Origin: Acidobacteriota bacterium
Lineage (GTDB): Bacteria > Acidobacteriota > Vicinamibacteria > Vicinamibacterales > UBA2999
Assembly: GCA_018000455.1 (NCBI GenBank)
Contig: JAGNJW010000002.1
Location: 248,001 to 312,000, forward strand
Reading direction: 5' to 3'
Length of the DNA: 64,000 nucleotides
The translations under genes and the position numbers were made by a program. Positions 7,909 to 16,386 of this stretch are shown piece after piece; position 1 is the first letter of the stretch; every line of letters starts with the position of its first letter. The notes under the pieces were generated by a model that made no database searches, was not told where the DNA came from, and saw only the letters and a list, made by a program, of their open reading frames with translations.

Positions 7909-8874
7909 CTAGACGAAGAGCGACGACACCGATGTCTCTTCGTGAATGCTGCGAATGGCCTGGCCGAGCAGGCGCGCCACCGAGAGCTCGACCAGCTTCT
8001 CGCACTTGGCGCGTTTGTCTTCCAGCGGGATGGTGTTGGTCACGATCAACTTGTCGATCGGCGACTTCTCGATGCGGTCGATGGCCGGGCCCGACAGCAC
8101 GCCGTGCACGGCACACGCCAGGATCCGCTCGGCGCCCGACTCCTTGAGCGCCTGCGCCGCTTTCTGGATGGTGCCCGCCGTGTCGATGATGTCGTCGGCG
8201 ATGACGCAGGTGCGGCCGCGGATGTCGCCGATGACGTTCATCACTTCGGCGGTCCCGTCTTCGCTGCGGCGCTTGTCGATGACGGCCAGTTCGGCGCCCA
8301 GCCGCTTGGCATAGGCGCGGGCGCGCTCGGCGCCGCCGGCATCCGGCGCCACGATCGAGAGGCGTTGCAAGTCCTGTCGAGAGAGGTGGTCGATGATGAC
8401 CGGGGCGGCGAACAGATGATCAACGGGAATATCGAAGAAGGCCTGAATCTGCGCCTTGTGCAGGTCCATGGTGAGCACGCGATGGGCACCGGCCGCGACG
8501 ATGACGTTGGCGACCAGCTTGGCGGAGATAGGCACGCGCGGCTTGTCCTTGCGGTCCTGCCGGGCGTAGCCGTAGTAGGGAATCACCGCCGTGATCCGCG
8601 CCGCCGACGAGCGTCGGAAGGCGTCGATCATGATGAGCATCTCGACCAGATGCTGATCGACCGGAGCGCAGGTCGGCTGCACGATGAAGACGTCGGTGCC
8701 GCGGATGTTCTCGTCGATCTGAAACGAGACCTCCGTATCGGGGAAGCGGCGCAGCCTGGCCTGTCCGAGAGGCACACCGAGGAACTGGGCGATCTCCTTG
8801 GCCAGGCGCGGGTGCGCACTGCCGTGGAACACCTTGAGATCCCCGAAGCCCGTCTGTGGCATCGCCTGTGGCAT
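7909..8874 (-). CDS. prs: Ribose-phosphate pyrophosphokinase
   Basis: Makes PRPP from ribose 5-phosphate and ATP for nucleotide, His and Trp synthesis. The 321-residue protein has the typical start region KVFHGSAHPRLAKEIAQ, the catalytic TMDLHKAQIQAFFDIP segment and the PRPP-binding CVIADDIIDTAGTIQ loop. Two in-frame ATGs (8874 and 8862) lie in a short direct repeat, so the exact start is uncertain by four codons. A tRNA-Gln gene is directly upstream. Confidence 0.96.
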   Translation of the reverse strand: MPQAMPQTGFGDLKVFHGSAHPRLAKEIAQFLGVPLGQARLRRFPDTEVSFQIDENIRGTDVFIVQPTCAPVDQHLVEMLIMIDAFRRSSAARITAVIPYYGYARQDRKDKPRVPISAKLVANVIVAAGAHRVLTMDLHKAQIQAFFDIPVDHLFAAPVIIDHLSRQDLQRLSIVAPDAGGAERARAYAKRLGAELAVIDKRRSEDGTAEVMNVIGDIRGRTCVIADDIIDTAGTIQKAAQALKESGAERILACAVHGVLSGPAIDRIEKSPIDKLIVTNTIPLEDKRAKCEKLVELSVARLLGQAIRSIHEETSVSSLFV

Positions 8875-8923
8875 CGCCTGTCGCTAGGGCCCGCCCCAGC
8901 CAGGGCAGACACGCCGAGTGAAT

Positions 8924-8998
8924 TGGTTGGGGCGGAAGGATTCGAACCTTCGAATACGGGCTCCAAAGGCCCGCGCCTTACCGCTTGGCCACGCCCCA
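8924..8998 (-). tRNA. tRNA-Gln (anticodon TTG)
   Basis: Read on the minus strand, the acceptor stem TGGGGCG pairs with CGCCCCA. The anticodon stem CGGGC/GCCCG encloses the loop CTTTGGA, giving anticodon TTG. The T arm carries GGTTCGAATCC. Discriminator A and an encoded CCA (8924-8926) complete the 3' end. It lies between ispE and prs, as in related gene orders, and may be co-transcribed with prs. Confidence 0.95.
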
Positions 8999-9105
8999 GC
9001 ACCGGTGGCCGCCGTTGCCACGCCCCGCCGGCCTGCGCCCGCCCTTCGGTCGCCGCGATCGTCGACCGTTAGGGCACGCCCACGCCGAGCGGCCGAAACC
9101 CCAAG

Positions 9106-9133
9106 TGTATACGACGGCTTCAACCGCCGGCAA
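9106..9133 (-). promoter_or_regulatory. Possible promoter for tRNA-Gln and prs
   Basis: Minus-strand TTGCCG (9128-9133), a 16-base spacer, and TATACA (9106-9111) resemble a sigma-70 promoter placed at the very end of ispE. The start of transcription would be near 9099, about 100 bases before the tRNA. Match quality is moderate. Confidence 0.4.
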
Positions 9134-10040
9134 GCACCCGCTGGTGCTCCCGCGCCAGGGTGGCGCGCGACAGTGTCTGGGTCGCCCAGGCGTCCCAGCC
9201 CCGCCGGGTCATGGCCGCATGGCAGCCACGAGCCGCCTCGCCCGAGGCGAACAGGCCGAAGACGGCCGACCCGCTGCCCGACATCGCGGCGTAGTCGGCT
9301 CCGCGGAGGGTCAGCGCCCTCACGATCTGGCGGATCTGAGGATGCCGGCGGGCCACCGGGGCTTCCAGATCGTTTCCGACGGCTGCTGCCCAAGCTGGCC
9401 AGATCGACGGCAGACGGCGGCCTCCCCGTCCCCGGCGACGGGGGCCGTCTTCGTCGAACCAGCGGTAGGCCTCTGGCGTGGACACTCCGAACCGCGGCTT
9501 TACGAGCACGACCCAGGCCCGTGGTCCCTCAGCAAGAGGCGAGATGTCGTCTCCCCGCCCGGCGCCAAGCACGGTACCGCCGGCCAGGAAGAACGGGACG
9601 TCCGCACCGAGCCGCGCCCCAAGCCGCCACAGGGTCGGCACGTCGAGGTCGAGCCGCCAGAGCCTGGTCAGGGCCAGCAACGTGGCTGCCGCGTCGCTGC
9701 TGCCGCCGCCGAGCCCGGCCTCGGTCGGGATCCGCTTGGTGAGGGTCACGCGTACGCCGGCCGGATCGCCTAGGCGGCGCCGGCAAGCGCGATGGAGGAG
9801 CGTCGCGGCCTTCCAGACGAGATTGCGGGAGTCGCGCGGGACGCCCGGCACGTCGCACTCGATCGCGAAACGGCCGCGGGTCGGCGTGAAGGTCAGCGTG
9901 TCGTGGAGGCGCACGGACTGCAGCACCGTGCGCACCTCGTGGTAGCCGTCGGGCAGCAACCCCAGCACGCGAAGATCGAGGTTGATCTTGGCAAATGCTC
10001 GCACGGTGACGACGGCGGGAGCGGCAGCGGGACGCGGCAT
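9120..10040 (-). CDS. ispE: 4-diphosphocytidyl-2-C-methyl-D-erythritol kinase
   Basis: GHMP kinase that phosphorylates CDP-methylerythritol in the MEP route to isoprenoids. The 306-residue protein shows the N-terminal substrate segment FAKINLDLRVLG with DGYHEV, the ATP loop PTEAGLGGGSSDAAATL, and the C-terminal MSGSGSAVFGLF motif. Its length is normal. It lies 12 bases after a lipoprotein gene, suggesting co-transcription, and is followed by tRNA-Gln and prs. Confidence 0.95.
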   Translation of the reverse strand: MPRPAAAPAVVTVRAFAKINLDLRVLGLLPDGYHEVRTVLQSVRLHDTLTFTPTRGRFAIECDVPGVPRDSRNLVWKAATLLHRACRRRLGDPAGVRVTLTKRIPTEAGLGGGSSDAAATLLALTRLWRLDLDVPTLWRLGARLGADVPFFLAGGTVLGAGRGDDISPLAEGPRAWVVLVKPRFGVSTPEAYRWFDEDGPRRRGRGGRRLPSIWPAWAAAVGNDLEAPVARRHPQIRQIVRALTLRGADYAAMSGSGSAVFGLFASGEAARGCHAAMTRRGWDAWATQTLSRATLAREHQRVLAGG

Positions 10041-10052
10041 GAAAAACCTGGA

Positions 10053-10832
10053 TCACCGAGCCGTGAGCGGACTCGATTGCCGCAGATCGTCCAGCGTGAT
10101 GGCGACCGCGTCCGGCGGCACCTCGACGGCGAAGGTGCGGGAATCGAGGTCGACGTTCATCTCGACGTCGCCGATGACCGCGGTGAGGTCGATGGCGCCA
10201 GCAGCGACGGTGCGCCGCACGCGTACCTGGCGCGCCACGCCGGACCGGCGTCCGGCGTACTCGATCTGCCAGCCGCGATAGTCTGCGGCGACTGGCAGGC
10301 CGTCGCGGAGGTAGATTCTCGTGTCATCGCCGGCGACGGCCTGCCAGGCATCGCCGTAGCGTTCCCCGCGGCCGTTCTCGGGCGCCAGGCAACCGAAGAC
10401 GATGCGCCTCAACTCCGCCGCGTCGAGGGCGAGCCCCGTCAACGCTTCGAGCACGGAGGCCACGGGCGCATCGCGCAGCACCTGGCGGTCGCGCGGGAAG
10501 AAGAGGGTGGTGGCCACGCCGTCAGACGCCAGGATGAGCGCCGGGGCGCCGAACGGCGCCAGGGCCTCGAGTCGCACGGACGAAGGCTCGGCAAACCCGG
10601 CCAGCAACCGGGCGCGGATGCGCTGCCGGCCGGCGCGGCCGGCCAGCCGAATCTCGGTCGTGGCGGTGCGCAGCGGCCGGCAGTGCCGCGTGACGGCGTC
10701 GAGCGCCGCCAGGGCGGCCGGATCGTCGGAGGGCGTGCCGCCCGGGCGCATCGGGCCACGCGAGCCGCATGCCGCGATCAACAACAGCACACCGAACGCG
10801 GCGGCGCGGGCCGCGACGCCGGCGCCGCTCAT
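10053..10832 (-). CDS. Putative outer-membrane lipoprotein (LolB/DUF4292-like)
   Basis: A 259-residue protein with a lipoprotein signal peptide: hydrophobic stretch to about residue 20 and lipobox LIAAC (Cys at about 22). The mature part (IRLAGRAGRQRIRARLLAGF, LEALAPFGAP, DDLRQSSP) has the pattern of LolB-like or DUF4292-type sheets seen next to ispE in other bacteria, where LolB inserts lipoproteins in the outer membrane. Similarity is recognised only by pattern, so the function is tentative. It starts in an ATGA overlap with the upstream TPR gene, so the two are probably translated together. Confidence 0.75.
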   Translation of the reverse strand: MSGAGVAARAAAFGVLLLIAACGSRGPMRPGGTPSDDPAALAALDAVTRHCRPLRTATTEIRLAGRAGRQRIRARLLAGFAEPSSVRLEALAPFGAPALILASDGVATTLFFPRDRQVLRDAPVASVLEALTGLALDAAELRRIVFGCLAPENGRGERYGDAWQAVAGDDTRIYLRDGLPVAADYRGWQIEYAGRRSGVARQVRVRRTVAAGAIDLTAVIGDVEMNVDLDSRTFAVEVPPDAVAITLDDLRQSSPLTAR

Positions 10833-12817
10833 GGCAAACGCCGCACCTCGGCAAGCCGACGCTCGACGGCGGCGCGGTCGATGTCCACGCCGTCGCCCTT
10901 GAGTGCCTGCGCGAGCCGCACGGCCGCCTCGCTGCGCTTGCCGAGCGCCGCCAGCACTTCAGCGAAATGAAACTGAATGACCGAGCTGCCGCCGAGCGCC
11001 GTGGCGGCCTGGCGGAGCGGCGCCTCGGCATCGCCGGCGCGACCCAGCTTGAAGAGCGCCCATCCGCGGCTGTCGAGATACGCCGGGTTGCCGGGCTCGA
11101 CCACGAGCGCCCGATCGACGAGGGTCAGGGCCTCGGCCAGCTTGAGCCCGCGATTGGCCAGCATGTAGCCGAGGTAATTGAGGGCGTTGGCGTGCAGCGG
11201 ATCGCGCGCCAGGATGGCACGAAAGGTACGTTCGGCGTCGGGCACGCGATCGGCGGTCTCGTAGGCGGCCGCCAGCCGAAACGCCACCGTGTCGTCATCG
11301 GGCTGCGCGGTGGCCAGCGGCGTCAAGACGCCGATCGCATCAGCGTGACGCCGGGCGTCCTGATAGATATCGGCGAGGACGAACGCGCCTGGCACCTGCT
11401 GACGGCGCGCCCCGACGGCCGTCTCGGCGCTGCTGATCGCCGCGGCGGCACGACCGGCGCGGATACCAGCGAGGGCCTCGACGCGAATCAGGCCGAGGTC
11501 GCCCGCGGCTGCTCCACGCGCCTCCTGCGCGACGCGGATCGCGTCGTCCGGACGGCCGGCCTGCAGGTAAGCCTCGGCCAGGGCCGTGGCCAGCGGCGCC
11601 GACTCGGGCAGCCGCGCTCGCGCCTTCTCGAATGCGGCCGCCGCGCCCGCTGTGTCGCCGAGCTGCTGGCGCGCGCCGCCGAGCTCGGCAAGCAAGCGCG
11701 CGGTGTCAGCCGGCGACTGCGTCGTGGCGGTCACCTCGTCTTGCCCGAGCGGCGTCAGGAGCGCCACGATGGCAGCGAAATCGTAGCGCTCGCGGTAATG
11801 CGCCGCCAGCAGGGCCAGCGTCGGCAGGTGACGCGGCTCGATGGCCAGCGCGCGCTCTGCCGCCGTGACGGCGGCAGCGGCGTCGCGGCGCTGAAGGTGG
11901 GCGCGCGCCAGCAGGTAGTTGGCGGCCGCGTCGGCCGGCGTGGCGGCCAGATACTCGGTCAGCGCCGTGACCGCCCGCTCGGCGCCCTTGCCGTCGGCAA
12001 TACCAAGCAGCGCGTTCACGCGACGCAGGCGCAGTTCACGGCCCGGCGTGCGCATCGCCTTGGCGCCCCGGTCGAAGGCCTCTGCCGCTTCCTCGAACTT
12101 CGACTGCCGCTCGTAGATGTCGCCGAGCGCGATGAGAAACCGCGGATTGGCCGCCGCCGCCTGCTCCAGCACGGTGGTGGCCCGTTCGACGTCTCCGAGC
12201 GAGCGCAGCGCTTCGGCCAGCATCGATGCGGGCTCACCGGCCGGGCCGCTCTGCGAGACGAGCTTCTCGAGCAGCGGCACGGCGTCGGCCACGCGCTCGG
12301 CCGCCAGCAACTGGCGCGCGAGGGTGAGCTGCAGTCCCATGTCGGTCGCCATGGCCGGCAGGGCCTGCACCCGCTGCAGATGTGTGATGGCCGCGTCGCG
12401 CCACGCCGCTTCACTGCCGCCGGCAGGTCCCTCGACGATGCCATCGGCCCACGCCGCGTTCACGAGACCGAGAATTCGATGCCCTTCCTCCGAGTCGGCA
12501 TCGAGGGCGATGGCCTGCTCGGCCGCGGTCACCGCGTCGCTCGCGCGGTTCTGCCGCGCGTAGAAGGCGGCCAGCTCGGCGTGGAGATCGGCGGCCTTGG
12601 GGTCGAGCGCCAAGGCGCGGCGAAACGCCGCCTCGGCGGCCGCAAAATCGTCGACCGACTCGGCGCGCCGCGCCAGCATGAACTCGTACATGGCACTGGC
12701 GTTTGCCGGACGCGTGGCCGCGGCCTGGGACGGCGTGACGGGTTGCGCTGCGACCGGCCGGCCGATCACCACCAGCAGCAGAGCAAGCACAGCGCGACCT
12801 GGCGTCATGTGCAGCAT
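10829..12817 (-). CDS. Secreted tetratricopeptide-repeat protein
   Basis: A 662-residue protein with an N-terminal signal peptide (LALLLVVIGRPVAAQ, cleavage likely after VAAQ) followed almost wholly by TPR units, for example FAAAEAAFRRALALDPKAAD and ANALNYLGYMLANRGLKLAE. The last repeats (GYMLANRG, DSRGWALFKLGR) resemble periplasmic TPR proteins. It is probably a scaffold in the cell envelope. It is first of the leftward gene run and overlaps the lipoprotein gene by ATGA. Two in-frame ATGs (12817 and 12808) are possible starts. Confidence 0.85.
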   Translation of the reverse strand: MLHMTPGRAVLALLLVVIGRPVAAQPVTPSQAAATRPANASAMYEFMLARRAESVDDFAAAEAAFRRALALDPKAADLHAELAAFYARQNRASDAVTAAEQAIALDADSEEGHRILGLVNAAWADGIVEGPAGGSEAAWRDAAITHLQRVQALPAMATDMGLQLTLARQLLAAERVADAVPLLEKLVSQSGPAGEPASMLAEALRSLGDVERATTVLEQAAAANPRFLIALGDIYERQSKFEEAAEAFDRGAKAMRTPGRELRLRRVNALLGIADGKGAERAVTALTEYLAATPADAAANYLLARAHLQRRDAAAAVTAAERALAIEPRHLPTLALLAAHYRERYDFAAIVALLTPLGQDEVTATTQSPADTARLLAELGGARQQLGDTAGAAAAFEKARARLPESAPLATALAEAYLQAGRPDDAIRVAQEARGAAAGDLGLIRVEALAGIRAGRAAAAISSAETAVGARRQQVPGAFVLADIYQDARRHADAIGVLTPLATAQPDDDTVAFRLAAAYETADRVPDAERTFRAILARDPLHANALNYLGYMLANRGLKLAEALTLVDRALVVEPGNPAYLDSRGWALFKLGRAGDAEAPLRQAATALGGSSVIQFHFAEVLAALGKRSEAAVRLAQALKGDGVDIDRAAVERRLAEVRRLP

Positions 12818-12885
12818 CTTTTCACATTTCCATCGGCCAGGAGCGGTCGCTGCCGGGGCGCGCTATACTCGCCTCGGAGTCCCCG

Positions 12886-13056
12886 ATGCCGATTGATGCG
12901 GAGCTGCTCGAGATCCTGGCGTGCCCGGCCTGCAAGACCCCGGTCGTGCCGGTGAAGGACGGCGCGGCGCTCAAGTGCGCGACCTGCCAGCGGGTCTACC
13001 CGATCAAGGACGACATCCCGGTGATGCTCCTCGACGAAGCCACGGTCGAGCCCTGA
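12886..13056 (+). CDS. Trm112 family protein
   Basis: A 56-residue zinc-ribbon-like protein: MPIDAELLEILACPACKTP, then LKCATCQRVYPIKDDIPVML. This is the UPF0434/Trm112 fold, with two CxxC pairs; bacterial members are often found beside LPS genes and activate methyltransferases in eukaryotes. A -10-like TATACT lies at 12864-12869 and a GGAG ribosome site about 7 bases before the ATG. Its TGA stop overlaps the CTG start proposed for the next gene. The gene is short but its motifs are clear. Confidence 0.88.
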   Translation: MPIDAELLEILACPACKTPVVPVKDGAALKCATCQRVYPIKDDIPVMLLDEATVEP

Positions 13057-14120
13057 AGATCCTGCTGGTGCGCCTGCGCTTGGTGGGCGACGTCGTCTTC
13101 ACGACGCCGGCCGTGCACGCCCTCCGGTGCCGCTACCCGGGCGCGCGGATCGACTACCTGGTCGAATCCGCGGCCGCCGCCATCGTCCGGCACTCACCTG
13201 ACCTCGACACGGTGATCGAAGTGGCACGGCCGCGCGGACTGGCACGCGTCGCCTACGACGTCGGCCTGGCGCGCCGGCTGCGGCGCGAACGCTACGACCT
13301 GGCGCTCGACTTCCACGGTGGCCCCCGGTCGGCGTGGCTCGTTCGCGCCAGTGGCGCGACCGAGCGGATCGGCTACGACATCCCGGGACGGCGTTTCGCC
13401 TACACGACACGCGTGCCCTGGCATCCGTCGCTGGTGCCGCCGCGCCATTCGGTGCTGAACCAGTGGGACCTGGTGACGCCGCTCGGCCTGGCGCCGCCGA
13501 CTCCCGCCGGCAATCCGGTGCGGATGACGCCGGGCGACCAGGCCCGGCGTCTGGCCGCGGCGCGTCTGAGAGTCGCGGGCGTGAGCGATGACGCGCCGCT
13601 GGTCGTCCTCCATGTCAGCGCCAGCAATCCCTTCCGGCGCTGGCCCCGCGAGTCGTTCGCCAGGGTCGCCGCCGCTCTGGCGCTCGCCGACAGGCGCCGC
13701 CGGATTATGATCACGGCGGGCCCTTCGGAAGCGGACGCCGCCGACGAGGTCGCCGCCGAGGCCGCACGGGCGGCCGGGACGGCCGCCGAGGCGATCGTGC
13801 GCTGCGGCGAACCGCCGCTCGACGAGCTCCAGGTCATCATGTCGCGCGCAGCGCTCTTCATCGGAGGCGACTCCGGCCCGCTCCACGTCGCCGCCACGAC
13901 CGGCGTGCCCGTCGTGGCGCTCTTCGGGCCCACGCTGCCGGCGCGCTCGATGCCGTGGCGCGACCCGGCGGTCGCGGCCGAAGCCCTCGAGCCAGGCCCG
14001 CTCGATTGCCGCCCGTGCCATCAGCGGACGTGCGTCCCGGGCGACTTCCGATGCCTGACGGCCACGACACCCGAGCAGGTCACCGCCGCCGCCGACCGGG
14101 TGATGGGATCGTCGCTGTGA
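13053..14120 (+). CDS. Glycosyltransferase family 9 (ADP-heptose transferase type)
   Basis: Probably adds heptose (or a related sugar) to the LPS core at the inner membrane. The 355-residue protein opens KILLVRLRLVGDVVFTTPAV, the classic GT9 start, and has the C-terminal GGDSGPLHVAA motif and FGPT. No ATG, and no GTG preserving the first strand, exists; the best start is CTG at 13053, whose CTGA overlaps the Trm112 stop. A GTG at 13068 would remove the first conserved strand. It is followed by an O-antigen ligase-like gene and a heptose kinase gene. Confidence 0.88.
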   Translation: MKILLVRLRLVGDVVFTTPAVHALRCRYPGARIDYLVESAAAAIVRHSPDLDTVIEVARPRGLARVAYDVGLARRLRRERYDLALDFHGGPRSAWLVRASGATERIGYDIPGRRFAYTTRVPWHPSLVPPRHSVLNQWDLVTPLGLAPPTPAGNPVRMTPGDQARRLAAARLRVAGVSDDAPLVVLHVSASNPFRRWPRESFARVAAALALADRRRRIMITAGPSEADAADEVAAEAARAAGTAAEAIVRCGEPPLDELQVIMSRAALFIGGDSGPLHVAATTGVPVVALFGPTLPARSMPWRDPAVAAEALEPGPLDCRPCHQRTCVPGDFRCLTATTPEQVTAAADRVMGSSL

Positions 14121-15292
14121 CCACCCTCGCTGCCGATGCCACCGCGCGCGCGGCGCTCGAACGCCTCGATCGTGTGGGCTGGTGGGCCCTTATGGCCGCC
14201 GTCGCGTCGCTTCAGTTGTCGATCGCCGCGGCACAGATCTCGATTGCCGTCGCCGCGCTCGCCTGGGTCACGCGCGCGACGCTGGACGGCGTGCCGGCGC
14301 TGCCCCGCTTCGCCGTGCCCCTGGGCGTCTACATCGCCTGGACGTTGCTCTCGGCCGGTGTCTCGCGCGACCCCTCGGTGAGCGTGCCGGACACCAAGCA
14401 GCTCGTGCTCTTCGTGCTCGTGCCCCTCGTCTTCGAGTTCGCGCGCGGCGCTCGCGCCCGCACGCTGGTGTCGGTGGCCCTCACGGTAGGCGCGGCCAGT
14501 GCGCTGGTGGGCATCGTGCAGTACGGGATGTTGAACTACGGCGGCCTCGGACGGCGGCCTCAGGGCGCGCTCTCCCACTGGATGACCTACTCCGGCACGC
14601 TGATGCTCGTCATCTGCGCCGGTGTCGCGCGCCTGCTCTTCGACACGCGCGAACGGGCGTGGGCGGCAGTGGCGATGCCGGCGCTCGTCACGAGCCTCGC
14701 CTTGACCCTCACCCGCAGCGCCTGGGTCGGGGTGTTCGCCGGTGTCGGCACCCTCTTCCTGCTCAAGGACCGCAGGCTCGTGGGCCTCCTGCCGATTGTC
14801 GTGGCGATCGTCGTGGCGCTGGCACCGGCAGCGGTCACCGACCGCGTCTATTCGATGTTCGACAGGAACGATCCGACCAGCCGCGATCGCATGGCGATGC
14901 TCGAATCGGGCCTGGCGATGGTGCGCGACCACCCCCTCACCGGCGTCGGGCCCGACATGGTGCAGCACGTCTATCCGCGCTACCGCGTGCCGTGGGCGGT
15001 GCAGCCGTCGAATCCGCACCTCCACAACGTCCCCATGCAGATTGCGGCCGAGCGGGGGCTGCCGGCGCTGGCCGCGTGGATCTGGTTCATCGCGGCGGCG
15101 ATTGGCGGCCTGTGGCCGCGGTTGCGCCGCTCGCGCTCGCCCGCCCTGGCCGCCGGAGGCTTGGCCGCCATAGCCGCGATGCTGGCCGCCGGCCTCTTCG
15201 AATACAACTTCGGCGATTCCGAGTTCCTCATGCTGTTCCTCGTGATGATCACCGTCCCTTTTGCGGCCGACCGGGACGGGGGCCTGCCGTGA
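14117..15292 (+). CDS. O-antigen ligase family membrane protein
   Basis: Polytopic membrane protein of 391 residues with about ten hydrophobic segments and a periplasmic loop in the second half (TGVGPDMVQHVYPRYR, then HLHNVPMQIAAERG), the region conserved in Wzy_C/WaaL proteins. It probably joins O-antigen to lipid A-core on the periplasmic face, or polymerises a glycan. The GTG start lies in a GTGA overlap with the GT9 gene, and its own stop overlaps the kinase start in the same way. Confidence 0.85.
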   Translation: MTTLAADATARAALERLDRVGWWALMAAVASLQLSIAAAQISIAVAALAWVTRATLDGVPALPRFAVPLGVYIAWTLLSAGVSRDPSVSVPDTKQLVLFVLVPLVFEFARGARARTLVSVALTVGAASALVGIVQYGMLNYGGLGRRPQGALSHWMTYSGTLMLVICAGVARLLFDTRERAWAAVAMPALVTSLALTLTRSAWVGVFAGVGTLFLLKDRRLVGLLPIVVAIVVALAPAAVTDRVYSMFDRNDPTSRDRMAMLESGLAMVRDHPLTGVGPDMVQHVYPRYRVPWAVQPSNPHLHNVPMQIAAERGLPALAAWIWFIAAAIGGLWPRLRRSRSPALAAGGLAAIAAMLAAGLFEYNFGDSEFLMLFLVMITVPFAADRDGGLP

Positions 15293-16290
15293 TCGATAGC
15301 CCCGAGCTGCCGCCCCTGGCGCGCGACCGCGCGCGCGCCCTGCTCGATCGCATGGCGGGCACCCACGTGGTCGTGGTCGGTGACGCGATGCTCGACCACT
15401 TCATGATCGGCAAGGTGTCGCGCATCTCACCCGAGGCACCGGTGCCGGTCGTGGCATTCGAGCGCGAGTTCAGCCTGCCGGGTGGCGCCGCCAACGTGGC
15501 CCACAACGCGCGGGCCCTCGGCGCCCGGGTCTCGCTTGTCACCGTGGTCGGCGACGATGCGACGGCGGCCGAGATGCGCGGCCTGCTCGAGGCCCGCGGC
15601 CTCGATGCTCGCGGCCTCGTCACCGATGCCTCGCGGCCCACCACACGCAAGACGCGCATCGCCACGACGCGCAACCAGCAGGTGGCGCGCGTCGACAGGG
15701 AGCTCGGCGACGACCTCGCTGCCACGGTCGAAGACGCTTTGGTGGCGGTGCTCGACACGGCGGCGGCAACCGCCGGCGCTATCGTCGTCTCCGACTACCT
15801 GAAGGGCGTCGTCACTTCACGCGTGATGCGTCACGTGGTCGCCACCGCGCGCGCCCGCGCCGTGCCGCTGCTCGTCGACCCGAAGGTGCCGCACATGCCG
15901 CTCTATGCCGGGGCCACCCTCCTCACACCGAACCACCACGAGGCCGAAAGCGCGAGCCACGTGCGCATCCGCACGGCCCAGGAGGCGCAACGTGCGGCCG
16001 CAGTGCTGCGCGAGACGCTGCGTGTGGACGGCGTGCTCGTGACGCTAGGCGAGCAGGGAATGTGGCTCTCGCATGAGACGTCCGACGGGCACCTGCCGGC
16101 GATCGCCCGGGAGGTCTCCGACGTGACGGGGGCCGGCGACACCGTGGTGGCCACACTGGCCGTCGCCATGGCCGCCGGGGCCACGTCGGCGGAAGGGGCG
16201 CACCTGGCCAATGCCGCCGCCGGAATCGTCGTCGGGCGATTCGGCACGGCCGTCGCGACCCTCGACGACCTGCGCGCGCGTCTATCCTAG
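15289..16290 (+). CDS. rfaE1: D-glycero-beta-D-manno-heptose-7-phosphate kinase
   Basis: PfkB-family kinase that phosphorylates heptose 7-phosphate at C1 in ADP-heptose synthesis. The 333-residue protein has the RfaE1 pattern GDAMLDHFMIGKVSRISPEAP, substrate loop GGAANVAHNARALGA (from residue 65) and catalytic DVTGAGD (Asp284). It lacks the C-terminal nucleotidyltransferase domain of bifunctional HldE, so a separate RfaE2 would be needed. It starts with GTG in a GTGA overlap. GmhA, the preceding pathway enzyme, lies at 31340-31933. Confidence 0.88.
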   Translation: MIDSPELPPLARDRARALLDRMAGTHVVVVGDAMLDHFMIGKVSRISPEAPVPVVAFEREFSLPGGAANVAHNARALGARVSLVTVVGDDATAAEMRGLLEARGLDARGLVTDASRPTTRKTRIATTRNQQVARVDRELGDDLAATVEDALVAVLDTAAATAGAIVVSDYLKGVVTSRVMRHVVATARARAVPLLVDPKVPHMPLYAGATLLTPNHHEAESASHVRIRTAQEAQRAAAVLRETLRVDGVLVTLGEQGMWLSHETSDGHLPAIAREVSDVTGAGDTVVATLAVAMAAGATSAEGAHLANAAAGIVVGRFGTAVATLDDLRARLS

Positions 16291-16363
16291 CAGTCCGTGG
16301 TGGACGTCCCGGCGAGCACCGAGACCGATGAGGCGCGCCGCTCGCGGGTGCATTCGGACCCGC

Positions 16364-16381
16364 CAGTGGGCGCACCCACTG
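16364..16381. terminator. Possible bidirectional hairpin between convergent genes
   Basis: A perfect 7-pair stem (CAGTGGG/CCCACTG) with a CGCA loop lies in the 96-base gap between the ends of rfaE1 and purH. No T-rich tract follows on either side, so terminator activity is only suggested by position. Confidence 0.3.
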
Positions 16382-16386
16382 CCGCG

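Noticed and set aside
10769-12955. A 728-codon open frame opposite the TPR gene
   Set aside because: The minus strand encodes a signal peptide and regular TPR units; the opposite frame has no such order.
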